This document shows, piece after piece, positions 26,892 through 34,076 of a stretch of DNA of 64,000 nt. The notes under the pieces were generated by a model, which did not search any database, was not told the DNA's origin, and saw only the letters and a program-made list of their open reading frames with translations. The translations under genes and the position numbers were made by a program. The stretch covers positions 104,066-168,065 of the forward strand of contig NZ_JABVXC010000008.1 of assembly GCF_013349955.1 (NCBI RefSeq), in the 5' to 3' direction. The stretch's first letter is position 1. Every line of letters starts with the position of its first letter. Origin of the DNA: Onishia taeanensis. Lineage in GTDB: Bacteria; Pseudomonadota; Gammaproteobacteria; Pseudomonadales; Halomonadaceae.

Positions 26892-27431
26892 ATGTACGAA
26901 AATCGAAAATTTCAGGAAATGCTCGCTGAAACAAAAGGTGAAGGCGACAGAGGCTGCGCGCTTATCCTCGCTGCAAACCTTGATAACCGGCTTCGAGAAT
27001 TGCTGATCGCCCACTTCGTTTCAATGCCCTGCAAACAACAGAAGGCACTGTTCGAGGGAACTGGGCCACTGTCAACGTTCTCATCCAGAATAAGCGTTTC
27101 CTACGCTTGTGGTCTTCTTGCTGAAGACGAGGCTCACGACCTCCAGCTCATAAGGAAAATCAGGAATTTATTCGCGCATGAAGAACATGGCTGGAGCTTT
27201 GTCACGCCAAGTATTAGTAACAGATGCGACTCTCTGAAAATGCCTTTGCTAGTAAAGCGGGAATATCCAGAGCTTGCCGATAAATTAGCTAAATCCCGTT
27301 CGATATTTCAGATAACGGCGGCGTCACTTACGCTACTTTTGGCGGAACGCGCTAAGAGTGCGTTGAGTGAAAAGCGGACGACTCATGCGTTGACGTCCAT
27401 ACTTCCGAGGCGCGGCGGTGCCCAGCCGTGA
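26892..27431 (+). CDS. MltR-like / HEPN-like helical protein (cassette gene)
   Basis: 179-aa soluble helical protein. GDRGCALILAANLDNRLREL followed by LIRKIRNLFAHEEHG is the pattern of the MltR/DUF4145 group; the RNLFAH sequence is an Rx4H motif as in HEPN domains. In E. coli MltR is a mannitol-operon repressor, but without mannitol genes here a distinct role is likely. ATG 26892 has no clear RBS. Bounded by attC sites 4 and 5. Confidence 0.65.
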   Translation: MYENRKFQEMLAETKGEGDRGCALILAANLDNRLRELLIAHFVSMPCKQQKALFEGTGPLSTFSSRISVSYACGLLAEDEAHDLQLIRKIRNLFAHEEHGWSFVTPSISNRCDSLKMPLLVKREYPELADKLAKSRSIFQITAASLTLLLAERAKSALSEKRTTHALTSILPRRGGAQP

Positions 27432-27439
27432 GTTCAAAT

Positions 27440-27514
27440 ACGAAACGAGGCGCTGCAGTTGACCGCCCAAAGTGCTGCCGCGCTTCGGTCGGCAACTGAG
27501 CTTCGGCGTTGGGA
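27440..27514 (+). other. attC site 5
   Basis: Right end GTTGGGA (27508-27514). CAGTTGACCG pairs with CGGTCGGCAACTG. The 27452-27485 stretch is nearly identical to 28153-28186 in site 6, so sites 5 and 6 are of one family. Confidence 0.7.
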
Positions 27515-27606
27515 GGCTCGGAAGCGTTTCAGCAATGACTCAACAGACGGCGTGTTCGATTAGCGAGATCCACTTTTATGCTAGCGTCACATGCGAGGAC
27601 AGCGGA

Positions 27607-28017
27607 ATGAGCGAGCTCAAGGCTTTCAACGACTACATGTCCAATATCGTCGAACCGACGTTCATGGACTACCATGCGCAACCTGGTTCAACTAGGCTCG
27701 CCTTCCTCGCGTGCGTGGCCGTGTATCACTCGATCGATCGCTTTCAGCGGAAACCGGGAAACTTGAGGAAAAAATGGGGAGAGGAGTCGATTATGTTCCT
27801 GATGGTCGACATGATTGCGCATCATTTCAAGCACGTTCAGTCCAATCATGAGCGATGCAAAGAGCCACCACCGAACACGATCCCGCTGACGTCCCTGGTG
27901 TTCAACGATGACGCAGCGATCCCAGACTCGCTCGCGGTGGATCATCACAATCTCTATTTCGTCATTCGAGACGCAATTACTTTCGTCAAAGAGCAGGCAC
28001 AGCTGCGGTTATCCTAG
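27607..28017 (+). CDS. Unknown helical protein (cassette gene)
   Basis: 136 aa from ATG 27607, which has AGCGGA upstream; the frame is also open from ATG 27535 (160 aa). Helical, with LAFLACVAVYHSIDRF and FLMVDMIAHHFKHVQSN. His and Arg in these helices could form an Rx4-6H-like pair but I cannot assign HEPN. No signal peptide. Bounded by attC-like sites 5 and 6; 126 bp separates its stop from site 6. Confidence 0.55.
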   Translation: MSELKAFNDYMSNIVEPTFMDYHAQPGSTRLAFLACVAVYHSIDRFQRKPGNLRKKWGEESIMFLMVDMIAHHFKHVQSNHERCKEPPPNTIPLTSLVFNDDAAIPDSLAVDHHNLYFVIRDAITFVKEQAQLRLS

Positions 28018-28143
28018 CCTCCGAAGTAAAAATAAAAGAAGAGCTAAGATACCCTCTTGAGCGTCGAGTTCAACCATCGAGATGCTGGCTTTAGGGAGAA
28101 TCGGGCCAGACCACGGATTCAATTACGGAACCAAGGACGTGTC

Positions 28144-28208
28144 CAATAGTCAGCTGCAGTTGACCGCCCAAAGCGCTGCCACGTTTTGGGCGATTAACTG
28201 CGATTAGG
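28144..28208 (+). other. attC site 6 (right core diverged)
   Basis: GCAGTT-GA-CCGCCCAAA pairs with TTTGGGCG-ATT-AACTGC around a short loop. It shares a ~30-bp near-identical block with site 5. The right end reads GATTAGGC instead of GTTAGGC, which may have inactivated it. Confidence 0.65.
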
Positions 28209-28232
28209 CACTTTATTTCTGGAGGTTGAAAA

Positions 28233-28640
28233 TTGAACATTAACCTCATAACGGCCCTTATAGGTATTCTTGCTGGTGCCGTGGGCTATTGGTTTTCCAC
28301 CTTTTCGGTACAACCAATACTAAGGTTTCGTGAGATTCGGGCGCGGGTGCATTCTGAGTTCATCTTCTATGCTCAGGTTATAAAAGCTGACAATCTGAAT
28401 GACGAGATTAAAGAGTTGCATAGGGAGCGCATAAGGTCAAATCGCAAGTCGTCAGCTGAACTTTCCGCAGCATACATAGAGCTTCCTGGTTGGTACAGGC
28501 GCTATCTCAGATGGAGGGGGCTCCGGCCTGAAGAGGCCGTAAGGCATCTAATCGGGTACTCGAATACCTATGACTATGATGATGCTCATAGCCTTGAAGA
28601 CAGAATCAAGAAGGCTCTGGATCTACCGAGGGAAGTATAA
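28233..28640 (+). CDS. Small membrane-anchored protein of unknown function (cassette gene)
   Basis: 135 aa starting at TTG 28233 behind a good GGAGG. An N-terminal membrane helix (INLITALIGILAGAVGYWF) is followed by a basic cytoplasmic helical domain ending EDRIKKALDLPREV. The WYRRYLRWRGLRPEEA segment is unusual. No family recognised. Last protein cassette before the toxin-antitoxin remnant. Confidence 0.55.
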   Translation: MNINLITALIGILAGAVGYWFSTFSVQPILRFREIRARVHSEFIFYAQVIKADNLNDEIKELHRERIRSNRKSSAELSAAYIELPGWYRRYLRWRGLRPEEAVRHLIGYSNTYDYDDAHSLEDRIKKALDLPREV

Positions 28641-28716
28641 CCAGACTAGGCACGGCAACACTTACTAAATTGCGGGCTCCGCGCATGCTGCATCGCAGCA
28701 TGCATAGCGTTCGCCT
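28634..28716 (+). other. Possible attC site 7 / array end
   Basis: GTATAAC at the gene end (the same left end as site 1), a perfect 9-bp hairpin GCATGCTGC (28683-28691) / GCAGCATGC (28695-28703), then GCGTTCGCC. The pairing of the outer arms is poor, so this is uncertain. Confidence 0.35.
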
Positions 28717-28735
28717 TGACGTACGTACGAATAGG

Positions 28736-28765
28736 CGTACACCTATTAAAATTTTAACGTGTACG
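28736..28765. promoter_or_regulatory. Candidate autoregulatory operator of the antitoxin gene
   Basis: CGTACAC (28736-28742) and GTGTACG (28759-28765) form an inverted repeat around TTAAAATTTTAA (28746-28757, itself a perfect palindrome, likely the -10 area). YefM-type antitoxins bind palindromes with TGTACA-like cores. It ends 9 bases before the antitoxin ATG. Confidence 0.55.
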
Positions 28766-28774
28766 AGGTGCGTC

Positions 28775-29017
28775 ATGACCGGAATGACAGCGACTGAGGG
28801 GCGCAGCAACCTTTATCGATTGATTGACGAGACCGCCGAGTCCCACCAACCAATCATCATTATAGGTAAGCGTAACAAAGCGGTTTTGGTATCCGAGGAA
28901 GATTGGTCGGCCATTCAGGAAACACTTTGCCTGCTATCCGTGCCGGGAATGCGTGAGTCTATTCGTGAGGGGATGGACACCTCCGTAGACGAATGCGAGG
29001 AGGAGCCGGACTGGTGA
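28775..29017 (+). CDS. Phd/YefM-family antitoxin
   Basis: 80 aa. TATEGRSNLYRLIDETAESH followed by IIIIGKRNKAVLVSEEDW is the standard N-terminal DNA-binding half of the family; the acidic tail (DECEEEPDW) would normally mask a RelE/YoeB-type toxin. GAGGTG precedes ATG 28775. The toxin frame starts in the overlapping GTGA of its stop codon but is truncated, so this is an orphan antitoxin. Confidence 0.88.
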   Translation: MTGMTATEGRSNLYRLIDETAESHQPIIIIGKRNKAVLVSEEDWSAIQETLCLLSVPGMRESIREGMDTSVDECEEEPDW

Positions 29018-29067
29018 CATGGAAGTGGGTTTACACCAAGCAAGCCCAGAAAATACCGCAAAGCTAG
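29014..29067 (+). pseudogene. Truncated Txe/YoeB-type toxin remnant
   Basis: GTG 29014 overlaps the antitoxin stop by GTGA, the usual coupling. The 17 codons read VTWKWVYTKQAQK and then IPQS before a stop; the first 13 match the start of Txe-like RelE-family mRNA interferases (W-K-x-V-x-TKQAQK). The rest of the ~85-aa toxin, with its catalytic residues, is missing. Confidence 0.7.
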
Positions 29068-29105
29068 CGTATGATGACGCCAAACGTCTCCAACCTCGGA
29101 TATCC

Positions 29106-29399
29106 ATGACGCCCATCGAAGCGAAGAACCTGCCGGCCTCCGAGGTCGCCTGCTCGAACTGCCAGGCCTGCTGCTGTCGGCTAGAGGTGGTCATCTTGAC
29201 CGACACCGGGGTGCCGGAACGCTACATCGAGGTAGACGAGTGGGGCGGGGAGACGATGCACCGCCTGGAGGATGGCTGGTGCTCGGCACTCGATCGCGAC
29301 ACCTTGATGTGCTCCATCTATGAAAACCGGCCGCTGATTTGTCGGGAATTTGAGGTGGCCTCCGATGAGTGCCTTACCGAGCGCGCGGCGAGCATGTAG
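29106..29399 (+). CDS. YkgJ-family cysteine cluster protein
   Basis: 97-aa protein with CSNCQACCCRLEV at the start, then WCSALDRDTLMCSIYENRPLICREF: the C-x2-C-x2-CC...C...C...C pattern of the YkgJ (UPF0153) family, thought to bind Zn or an Fe-S cluster. Function not established. High GC returns here, marking the end of the AT-rich array. Start ATG 29106 chosen at the family start; RBS is weak. Confidence 0.8.
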   Translation: MTPIEAKNLPASEVACSNCQACCCRLEVVILTDTGVPERYIEVDEWGGETMHRLEDGWCSALDRDTLMCSIYENRPLICREFEVASDECLTERAASM

Positions 29400-29440
29400 C
29401 GCGTTCAAGAACGGCTTATTCAGCCAACGCTTACCCTGCC

Positions 29441-29480
29441 CACATCAGCCCACATCAGCCCACATCAGCCCACATCAGCC
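29441..29480. repeat. Four tandem copies of a 10-bp unit
   Basis: CACATCAGCC repeated four times exactly, between the converging YkgJ-like and polA genes. A GC hairpin follows (CAGCC...GGCTG around 29476-29499). Confidence 0.95.
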
Positions 29481-29526
29481 CGGCCCTGGCCAGGCTGATG
29501 CTTGCGGGCTAATACGTGCTAGCGCC

Positions 29527-32298
29527 TCAGTGGGCTTCGTCCCAGTTGATGCCGCTCTCTGCCTCAACGATCAGCGGCACCTTCAAATCCGCAGCGTCGC
29601 GCATACGGGCCTTAACGGCATCGATGAAGTCATCGACCTGCTCGTCCTTCACCTCGAAGACCAGTTCGTCGTGCACCTGCATGACCATCCAGGCATCCAT
29701 TTCGCCGTCCATCAGCCAGGCGTGCACGTCGATCATGGCGCGCTTGATGATGTCGGCGGCGGTGCCCTGCATGGGTGCGTTGATGGCGGTGCGTTCGGCG
29801 GCTTGGCGGCGTCCCTGGTTCTGCGCCTTGATCTCGGGCAGGTAGAGCCGGCGGCCGGCGACGGTCTCGACAAAGCCATCTTCCGCCGCCTGGGCGCGGA
29901 TGCCCTCCATGTAGCGGGCCACGCCCGGGTAACGGTCGAAGTAGCGGTCGATGTAGGTCTGGGCCTGATTGCGCTCGATGTTGAGCTGCTTGCCAAGCCC
30001 CCAGGCGCTCATGCCGTAGATCAGCCCGAAGTTGATCGCCTTGGCACTACGCCGCTGGTCGCTGGAGACCTTATCGAGCTCGACGCCGAATACCTCCGCG
30101 GCGGTGGCGGCGTGAATGTCACGATCCTCGGCGAAGGCCTCGAGCAGGCCGGCGTCCTCGGAGAGGTGCGCCATGATGCGCAGCTCGATCTGGGAGTAGT
30201 CGGCGGCGACGATCTTGTAGCCGGGCCGGGCGATGAAGGCCTGGCGGATCTTGCGACCCTCCTCGGTGCGGATCGGGATGTTCTGCAGGTTGGGATCGCT
30301 TGATGACAGCCGCCCGGTGGCGGTGACCGCCTGGTGGTAGCTGGTGTGCACCCGGCCGGTGGCCTTGTTGACCAGCAGCGGCAGCTTGTCGGTGTAGGTC
30401 GACTTGAGCTTGGAAAGCCCGCGATGCTCGATGATCACCTTGGGCAGCGGGAAGTCCAGCGCCAATTCCTCGAGCACCGCTTCGGCGGTGGAAGGCGCGC
30501 CCTTGGGGGTCTTCTTCTTGACCGGCAGCTTCTGCTCCTCGAAGAGGATCTCGGCGAGCTGCTTGGGCGAGCCCAGGTTGAACTCGCGGCCAGCTAGCTC
30601 GTGGGCGCGGGCCTCTAGCTCGCGGATGCGCGTCTCGAGCTCGCGGCTCTGGGTGTGCAGGCGCTCGGCGTCCAGGGCCACGCCGGTACGCTCGATGTGC
30701 GACAGCACCGGAATCAGCGGCCGCTCGAGGGCGTCCAGTACTTCACTGACGCGGCCTTCCTGCTCGAGGCGCGGGCGCAGCTCGTGGTGCAGGCGCAGGG
30801 TAATGTCGACGTCCTCGCAGGCGTAGGGGGCAGCCTGCTCGAGGGCGATCTGATTGAAGGTCAGCTGCTTGGCACCCTTGCCGGCGATTTCCTCGAAGCT
30901 CACCGTCTTCTCGCCCAGGTACTTCAGCGCCAGCGAGTCCATATCGTGACGAGTGGCGGTGGAATTGAGCACGTAGGACTCGAGCATGGTGTCGTGCAGC
31001 GGCCCGGCGACGCGGATGCCATAGCTCGCCAATACCGAGATATCGTACTTGAGGTTCTGGCCGATCTTGGCCTTGCTGGCATCCTCGAGCAGCGGCGTCA
31101 GCGCCTTGAGCACCGCCTGGCGATCGAGCTGGGCGGGGGCGTCGAGATAATCGTGCGCCAGCGGCACATAGGCGGCTTCGCCTTCCTTTAGCGCCAGCCC
31201 GACGCCGACGATCTCGGCTTCCATGTAGTTGAGGCTCGTCGTCTCGAGGTCGAAGCAGAACGCCTCGCTGGCCTCGAGGCGCTCGAGCCAGGCGTCGAAG
31301 TCGGCCTGCTCCAGGATGACGTGATCCTCACGGGGGCTGGCCGGCGCGTCCTGACTTTCCTCTTCCGGCTCGTCGGCCGCATCGCTCTCGCCGGCGGGAG
31401 CCGCATTGACGCCTTCGTCCTTGCCTTCGAGCAGGTCGGAGAGCCAGGCCTTGAATTCCATCTCCCGGTACAGCTCGGTCAGCGCCTCGCGATCCGGGTG
31501 AGCGATGTCGAGATCATCGAGCCCCACCGGCAGCTCGCAGTCGGTCTTGATGGTGGCGAGTTTGTGCGAGAGGAAGGCCTCGTCGCGGTGAGCATCGAGC
31601 TTCTTGCCGAGCGTCTTGGCGCCACGAAAGCTCAGCGTCTTGATCCGTTCCAGGTCGCCGTAGATGGTGTCGAGGCCGCCCTGCATGCCCTGCAGCAGGC
31701 CAAGTGCCGTCTTCTCGCCCACGCCCGGCACGCCGGGAATGTTGTCGACCTTGTCACCCATCAGCGCCAGGAAGTCGATGATCAGTTCCGGCGGCAAGCC
31801 AAACTTGTCCTTCACCCCGTCCACGTCCAGGGTCTCGCCCTTCATGGTGTTGACCAGGGTGATATGCGCATTCACCAGCTGGGCCATATCCTTGTCGCCG
31901 GTGGAGATCACCGCGTCGCGCCCGGCCTCGGTGGCGTGGCGGGCCAGGGTGCCGATGACGTCATCGGCCTCGACGCCCTCGATGCACAACAGCGGTAGAC
32001 CCAGCGCCTTGACGCAATCGTGCAGCGGCTGCACCTGGCTGCGCAGGTCGTCCGGCATCGGCGGGCGCTGCGCCTTGTACGCCTCGAACATCTCGTCGCG
32101 GAAGGTCTTGCCCTTGGCGTCGAAGACCACCGCCATCGGGCTATCCGGGTACTGCTTGATCAGGCTCTTGAGCATGTTGAGCACGCCCTTCACGGCCCCG
32201 GTCGGCTGGCCCTTGGAGGTGGTCAGCGGCGGCAGGGCATGAAAGGCGCGGTACAGGTAGGAGGAGCCGTCGACGAGGACGATGGGCGGGGTGGCCAT
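29527..32298 (-). CDS. polA: DNA polymerase I
   Basis: 923-aa repair and Okazaki-fragment polymerase. N-terminal 5'-3' exonuclease (PPIVLVDGSSYLYRAFHALP, VFDAKGKTFRDEMFEAYK). Next is a 3'-5' exonuclease with an intact FCFDLETTSLN (D-x-E), so proofreading should work. The C-terminal polymerase carries ADYSQIELRIMAHLS and MQVHDELVFEV with the catalytic Asp residues. A linker rich in Asp/Glu/Ala sits between the exonucleases (about 310-330). Start ATG 32298 with AAGGA upstream is preferred over the frame to 32331. Confidence 0.96.
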   Translation of the reverse strand: MATPPIVLVDGSSYLYRAFHALPPLTTSKGQPTGAVKGVLNMLKSLIKQYPDSPMAVVFDAKGKTFRDEMFEAYKAQRPPMPDDLRSQVQPLHDCVKALGLPLLCIEGVEADDVIGTLARHATEAGRDAVISTGDKDMAQLVNAHITLVNTMKGETLDVDGVKDKFGLPPELIIDFLALMGDKVDNIPGVPGVGEKTALGLLQGMQGGLDTIYGDLERIKTLSFRGAKTLGKKLDAHRDEAFLSHKLATIKTDCELPVGLDDLDIAHPDREALTELYREMEFKAWLSDLLEGKDEGVNAAPAGESDAADEPEEESQDAPASPREDHVILEQADFDAWLERLEASEAFCFDLETTSLNYMEAEIVGVGLALKEGEAAYVPLAHDYLDAPAQLDRQAVLKALTPLLEDASKAKIGQNLKYDISVLASYGIRVAGPLHDTMLESYVLNSTATRHDMDSLALKYLGEKTVSFEEIAGKGAKQLTFNQIALEQAAPYACEDVDITLRLHHELRPRLEQEGRVSEVLDALERPLIPVLSHIERTGVALDAERLHTQSRELETRIRELEARAHELAGREFNLGSPKQLAEILFEEQKLPVKKKTPKGAPSTAEAVLEELALDFPLPKVIIEHRGLSKLKSTYTDKLPLLVNKATGRVHTSYHQAVTATGRLSSSDPNLQNIPIRTEEGRKIRQAFIARPGYKIVAADYSQIELRIMAHLSEDAGLLEAFAEDRDIHAATAAEVFGVELDKVSSDQRRSAKAINFGLIYGMSAWGLGKQLNIERNQAQTYIDRYFDRYPGVARYMEGIRAQAAEDGFVETVAGRRLYLPEIKAQNQGRRQAAERTAINAPMQGTAADIIKRAMIDVHAWLMDGEMDAWMVMQVHDELVFEVKDEQVDDFIDAVKARMRDAADLKVPLIVEAESGINWDEAH

Positions 32299-32440
32299 AG
32301 ATACCGATTCCTTGAGCAAGATCACTACCACCCATGATACGCAGCTCCCTGCATCACGTCAGGCTCGCCTGGCGTTAGCGAGCTGACCTACACTAGCGAT
32401 ATAAGCGTGAACACTGTTTCGCTGATATCAGGAGCTCACC

Positions 32441-32749
32441 ATGTTCGCCATACCGCGTCGCCTTTTCCTCACGGCAGTCTTCGGCCTGTTCCTGGTCATT
32501 GGCGCTTGCCTTGCCACGACGGCCCCGGCATTGGCCCAGTCCACCGATGTCGAACCGGATGTCACCATCCGCCAGCAGGAAGACCGCACCATCGAGGAAT
32601 ACCGGGTCAACGGCCAGCTCTACGCGATCAAGATCACGCCCAAGGCAGGGCCATCCTATTTCCTGATCGATGAAGACGGCGATGGTAACTTCGCTCGCCA
32701 ATCCGGCGACCAGGTCGCGATTCCCAGCTGGGTGCTGGTCGAGTGGTAG
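32441..32749 (+). CDS. DUF2782-family periplasmic protein
   Basis: 102 aa with a signal peptide (FLTAVFGLFLVIGACLATTAPALA|QS) and a small acidic beta domain: DVTIRQQEDRTIEEYRVNGQ, then YAIKITPKAGPSYFLIDEDG. This is the DUF2782 pattern, found next to polA and thrB in pseudomonads and relatives. Function unknown. AGGAG precedes ATG 32441. Confidence 0.85.
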   Translation: MFAIPRRLFLTAVFGLFLVIGACLATTAPALAQSTDVEPDVTIRQQEDRTIEEYRVNGQLYAIKITPKAGPSYFLIDEDGDGNFARQSGDQVAIPSWVLVEW

Positions 32750-32937
32750 ATCAGCACTCGGCACGAGACCTGTCGCTTGAGCACCTGTTCGCTTAGCGTC
32801 TGTTGGTTGGAACCCGCTGGCTTGAGGGCCTGTTTCAGTGACAGGGCTTCGCTCAGCCGAAGGACTGACGACGTGGGCCGTGCATCGCGCCGGCAAGCCG
32901 GTACAATGTTCCGTTTGGCATTCCGGGCGAGAGAGAC

Positions 32938-33885
32938 ATGGCCGTATTCACCCCGCTTGACGACGCGCAGGTCGCGGACTTCCTGACACGCTTCGAGGCA
33001 GGCTCCCTGACGGGGCTGAAGGGCGTGGCCAGCGGTACCGAGAACACCACCTATTTCGTGACCACCGACTCCCGCGAGTTGGTGCTGACGCTGTTCGAGC
33101 AGGGCGAACACGAAGAGCTGCCGTTCTTCGTCGACCTGCTCGATTATCTGGCCGAGCATCGGCTGCCGGTACCCGGCCCGTTGCACGACCGCGATGGCGT
33201 CGCCCTGCAGAGCCTGGCCGGCAAGCCCGCGCTGCTGTTTCCGCGCATGCCCGGCAAGCACCCCAGCGCGCCCAGCATTGCGCAGTGCAGTGCCCTCGGC
33301 GACGCCCTCGGCCATATGCATTCCGTGTCGCGCCACTTCGAGGGGCAGCGCCCCAACCCCCGCGACCTGCACTGGCTGGTCCCCATGCACCACCGGGTGT
33401 TGGCCTATCTCTCGCCTGACGACCAAGCGCTGATGAGCGATGAGATCGACGCCTACCAGGTGTTCTTCGGCGATGCTCCCGACCTGCCCCAGGGCGCCAT
33501 TCACGGCGACCTGTTCCGCGACAACACCCTGTTCGACGGCGAGCGGCTGGGCGGCATCATCGACTTCTACAACGGCTGCACCGGCGACCTGCTCTTCGAT
33601 CTGGCGATCGTCATCAACGACTGGGCCACCGACGACGACGGGCACCTGGACAAGGAGCGCCACGACGCCATCCTCTCGGCGTACCAGGCCCGCAGGACAC
33701 TGACCAGCAACGAGCGTGATGCCTGGCCGATGATGCTGCGCATGACCGCGCTGCGCTACTGGCTCTCGCGGCTGCTGGTGGTCTACGTGGACCCACCGGC
33801 TCACGACCTCACGCCCCATGACCCCGAGCGTTTCCGCACCATTCTCGGCCAACGCCTCGAGGGTGCCCTACCGCTGCCGGCCTGA
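32938..33885 (+). CDS. thrB: Homoserine kinase (ThrB, aminoglycoside-kinase-like type)
   Basis: 315 aa. Phosphorylates L-homoserine for threonine synthesis. It belongs to the APH-fold class of homoserine kinases found in Pseudomonas, not the GHMP class of E. coli: MAVFTPLDDAQVADFLTRFE, GVASGTENTTYFVTT, and the catalytic loop IHGDLFRDNTLF with IIDFYNGCTGDLLFDLAI downstream. Length and context (DUF2782, polA) agree. Confidence 0.92.
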   Translation: MAVFTPLDDAQVADFLTRFEAGSLTGLKGVASGTENTTYFVTTDSRELVLTLFEQGEHEELPFFVDLLDYLAEHRLPVPGPLHDRDGVALQSLAGKPALLFPRMPGKHPSAPSIAQCSALGDALGHMHSVSRHFEGQRPNPRDLHWLVPMHHRVLAYLSPDDQALMSDEIDAYQVFFGDAPDLPQGAIHGDLFRDNTLFDGERLGGIIDFYNGCTGDLLFDLAIVINDWATDDDGHLDKERHDAILSAYQARRTLTSNERDAWPMMLRMTALRYWLSRLLVVYVDPPAHDLTPHDPERFRTILGQRLEGALPLPA

Positions 33886-33920
33886 TCGCTCCACGATGGC
33901 ATAATCAGCGTTTGGCCCAT

Positions 33921-33949
33921 GCGCCCGCCACCTCGGCGGGCGTTATTAT
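33921..33949 (+). terminator. Terminator of thrB
   Basis: Stem CGCCCGCC (33922-33929) with GGCGGGCG (33935-33942), then TTATTAT. Confidence 0.65.
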
Positions 33950-34076
33950 GAGGGCTTACCTCCTGCCGGCCCGTTGCTCACAGATACCGCAGGCCACTGA
34001 CAGTCGCGCTGCCCCGCGTCATAATGCGGCTCCGTTTCCGTCATCGCGCCGGCTCAGGCCAGCTCAGGAGAGCGAC

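Noticed and set aside
22227..29105. Integron integrase
   Set aside because: No tyrosine recombinase with R-H-R-Y motifs on either strand in or around the array.
29441..29480. CRISPR array
   Set aside because: Units are 10 bp with no spacers; no cas genes in the window.
32656..33852. 398-aa minus-strand frame over thrB
   Set aside because: Antisense to a gene with kinase motifs; no recognisable content of its own.
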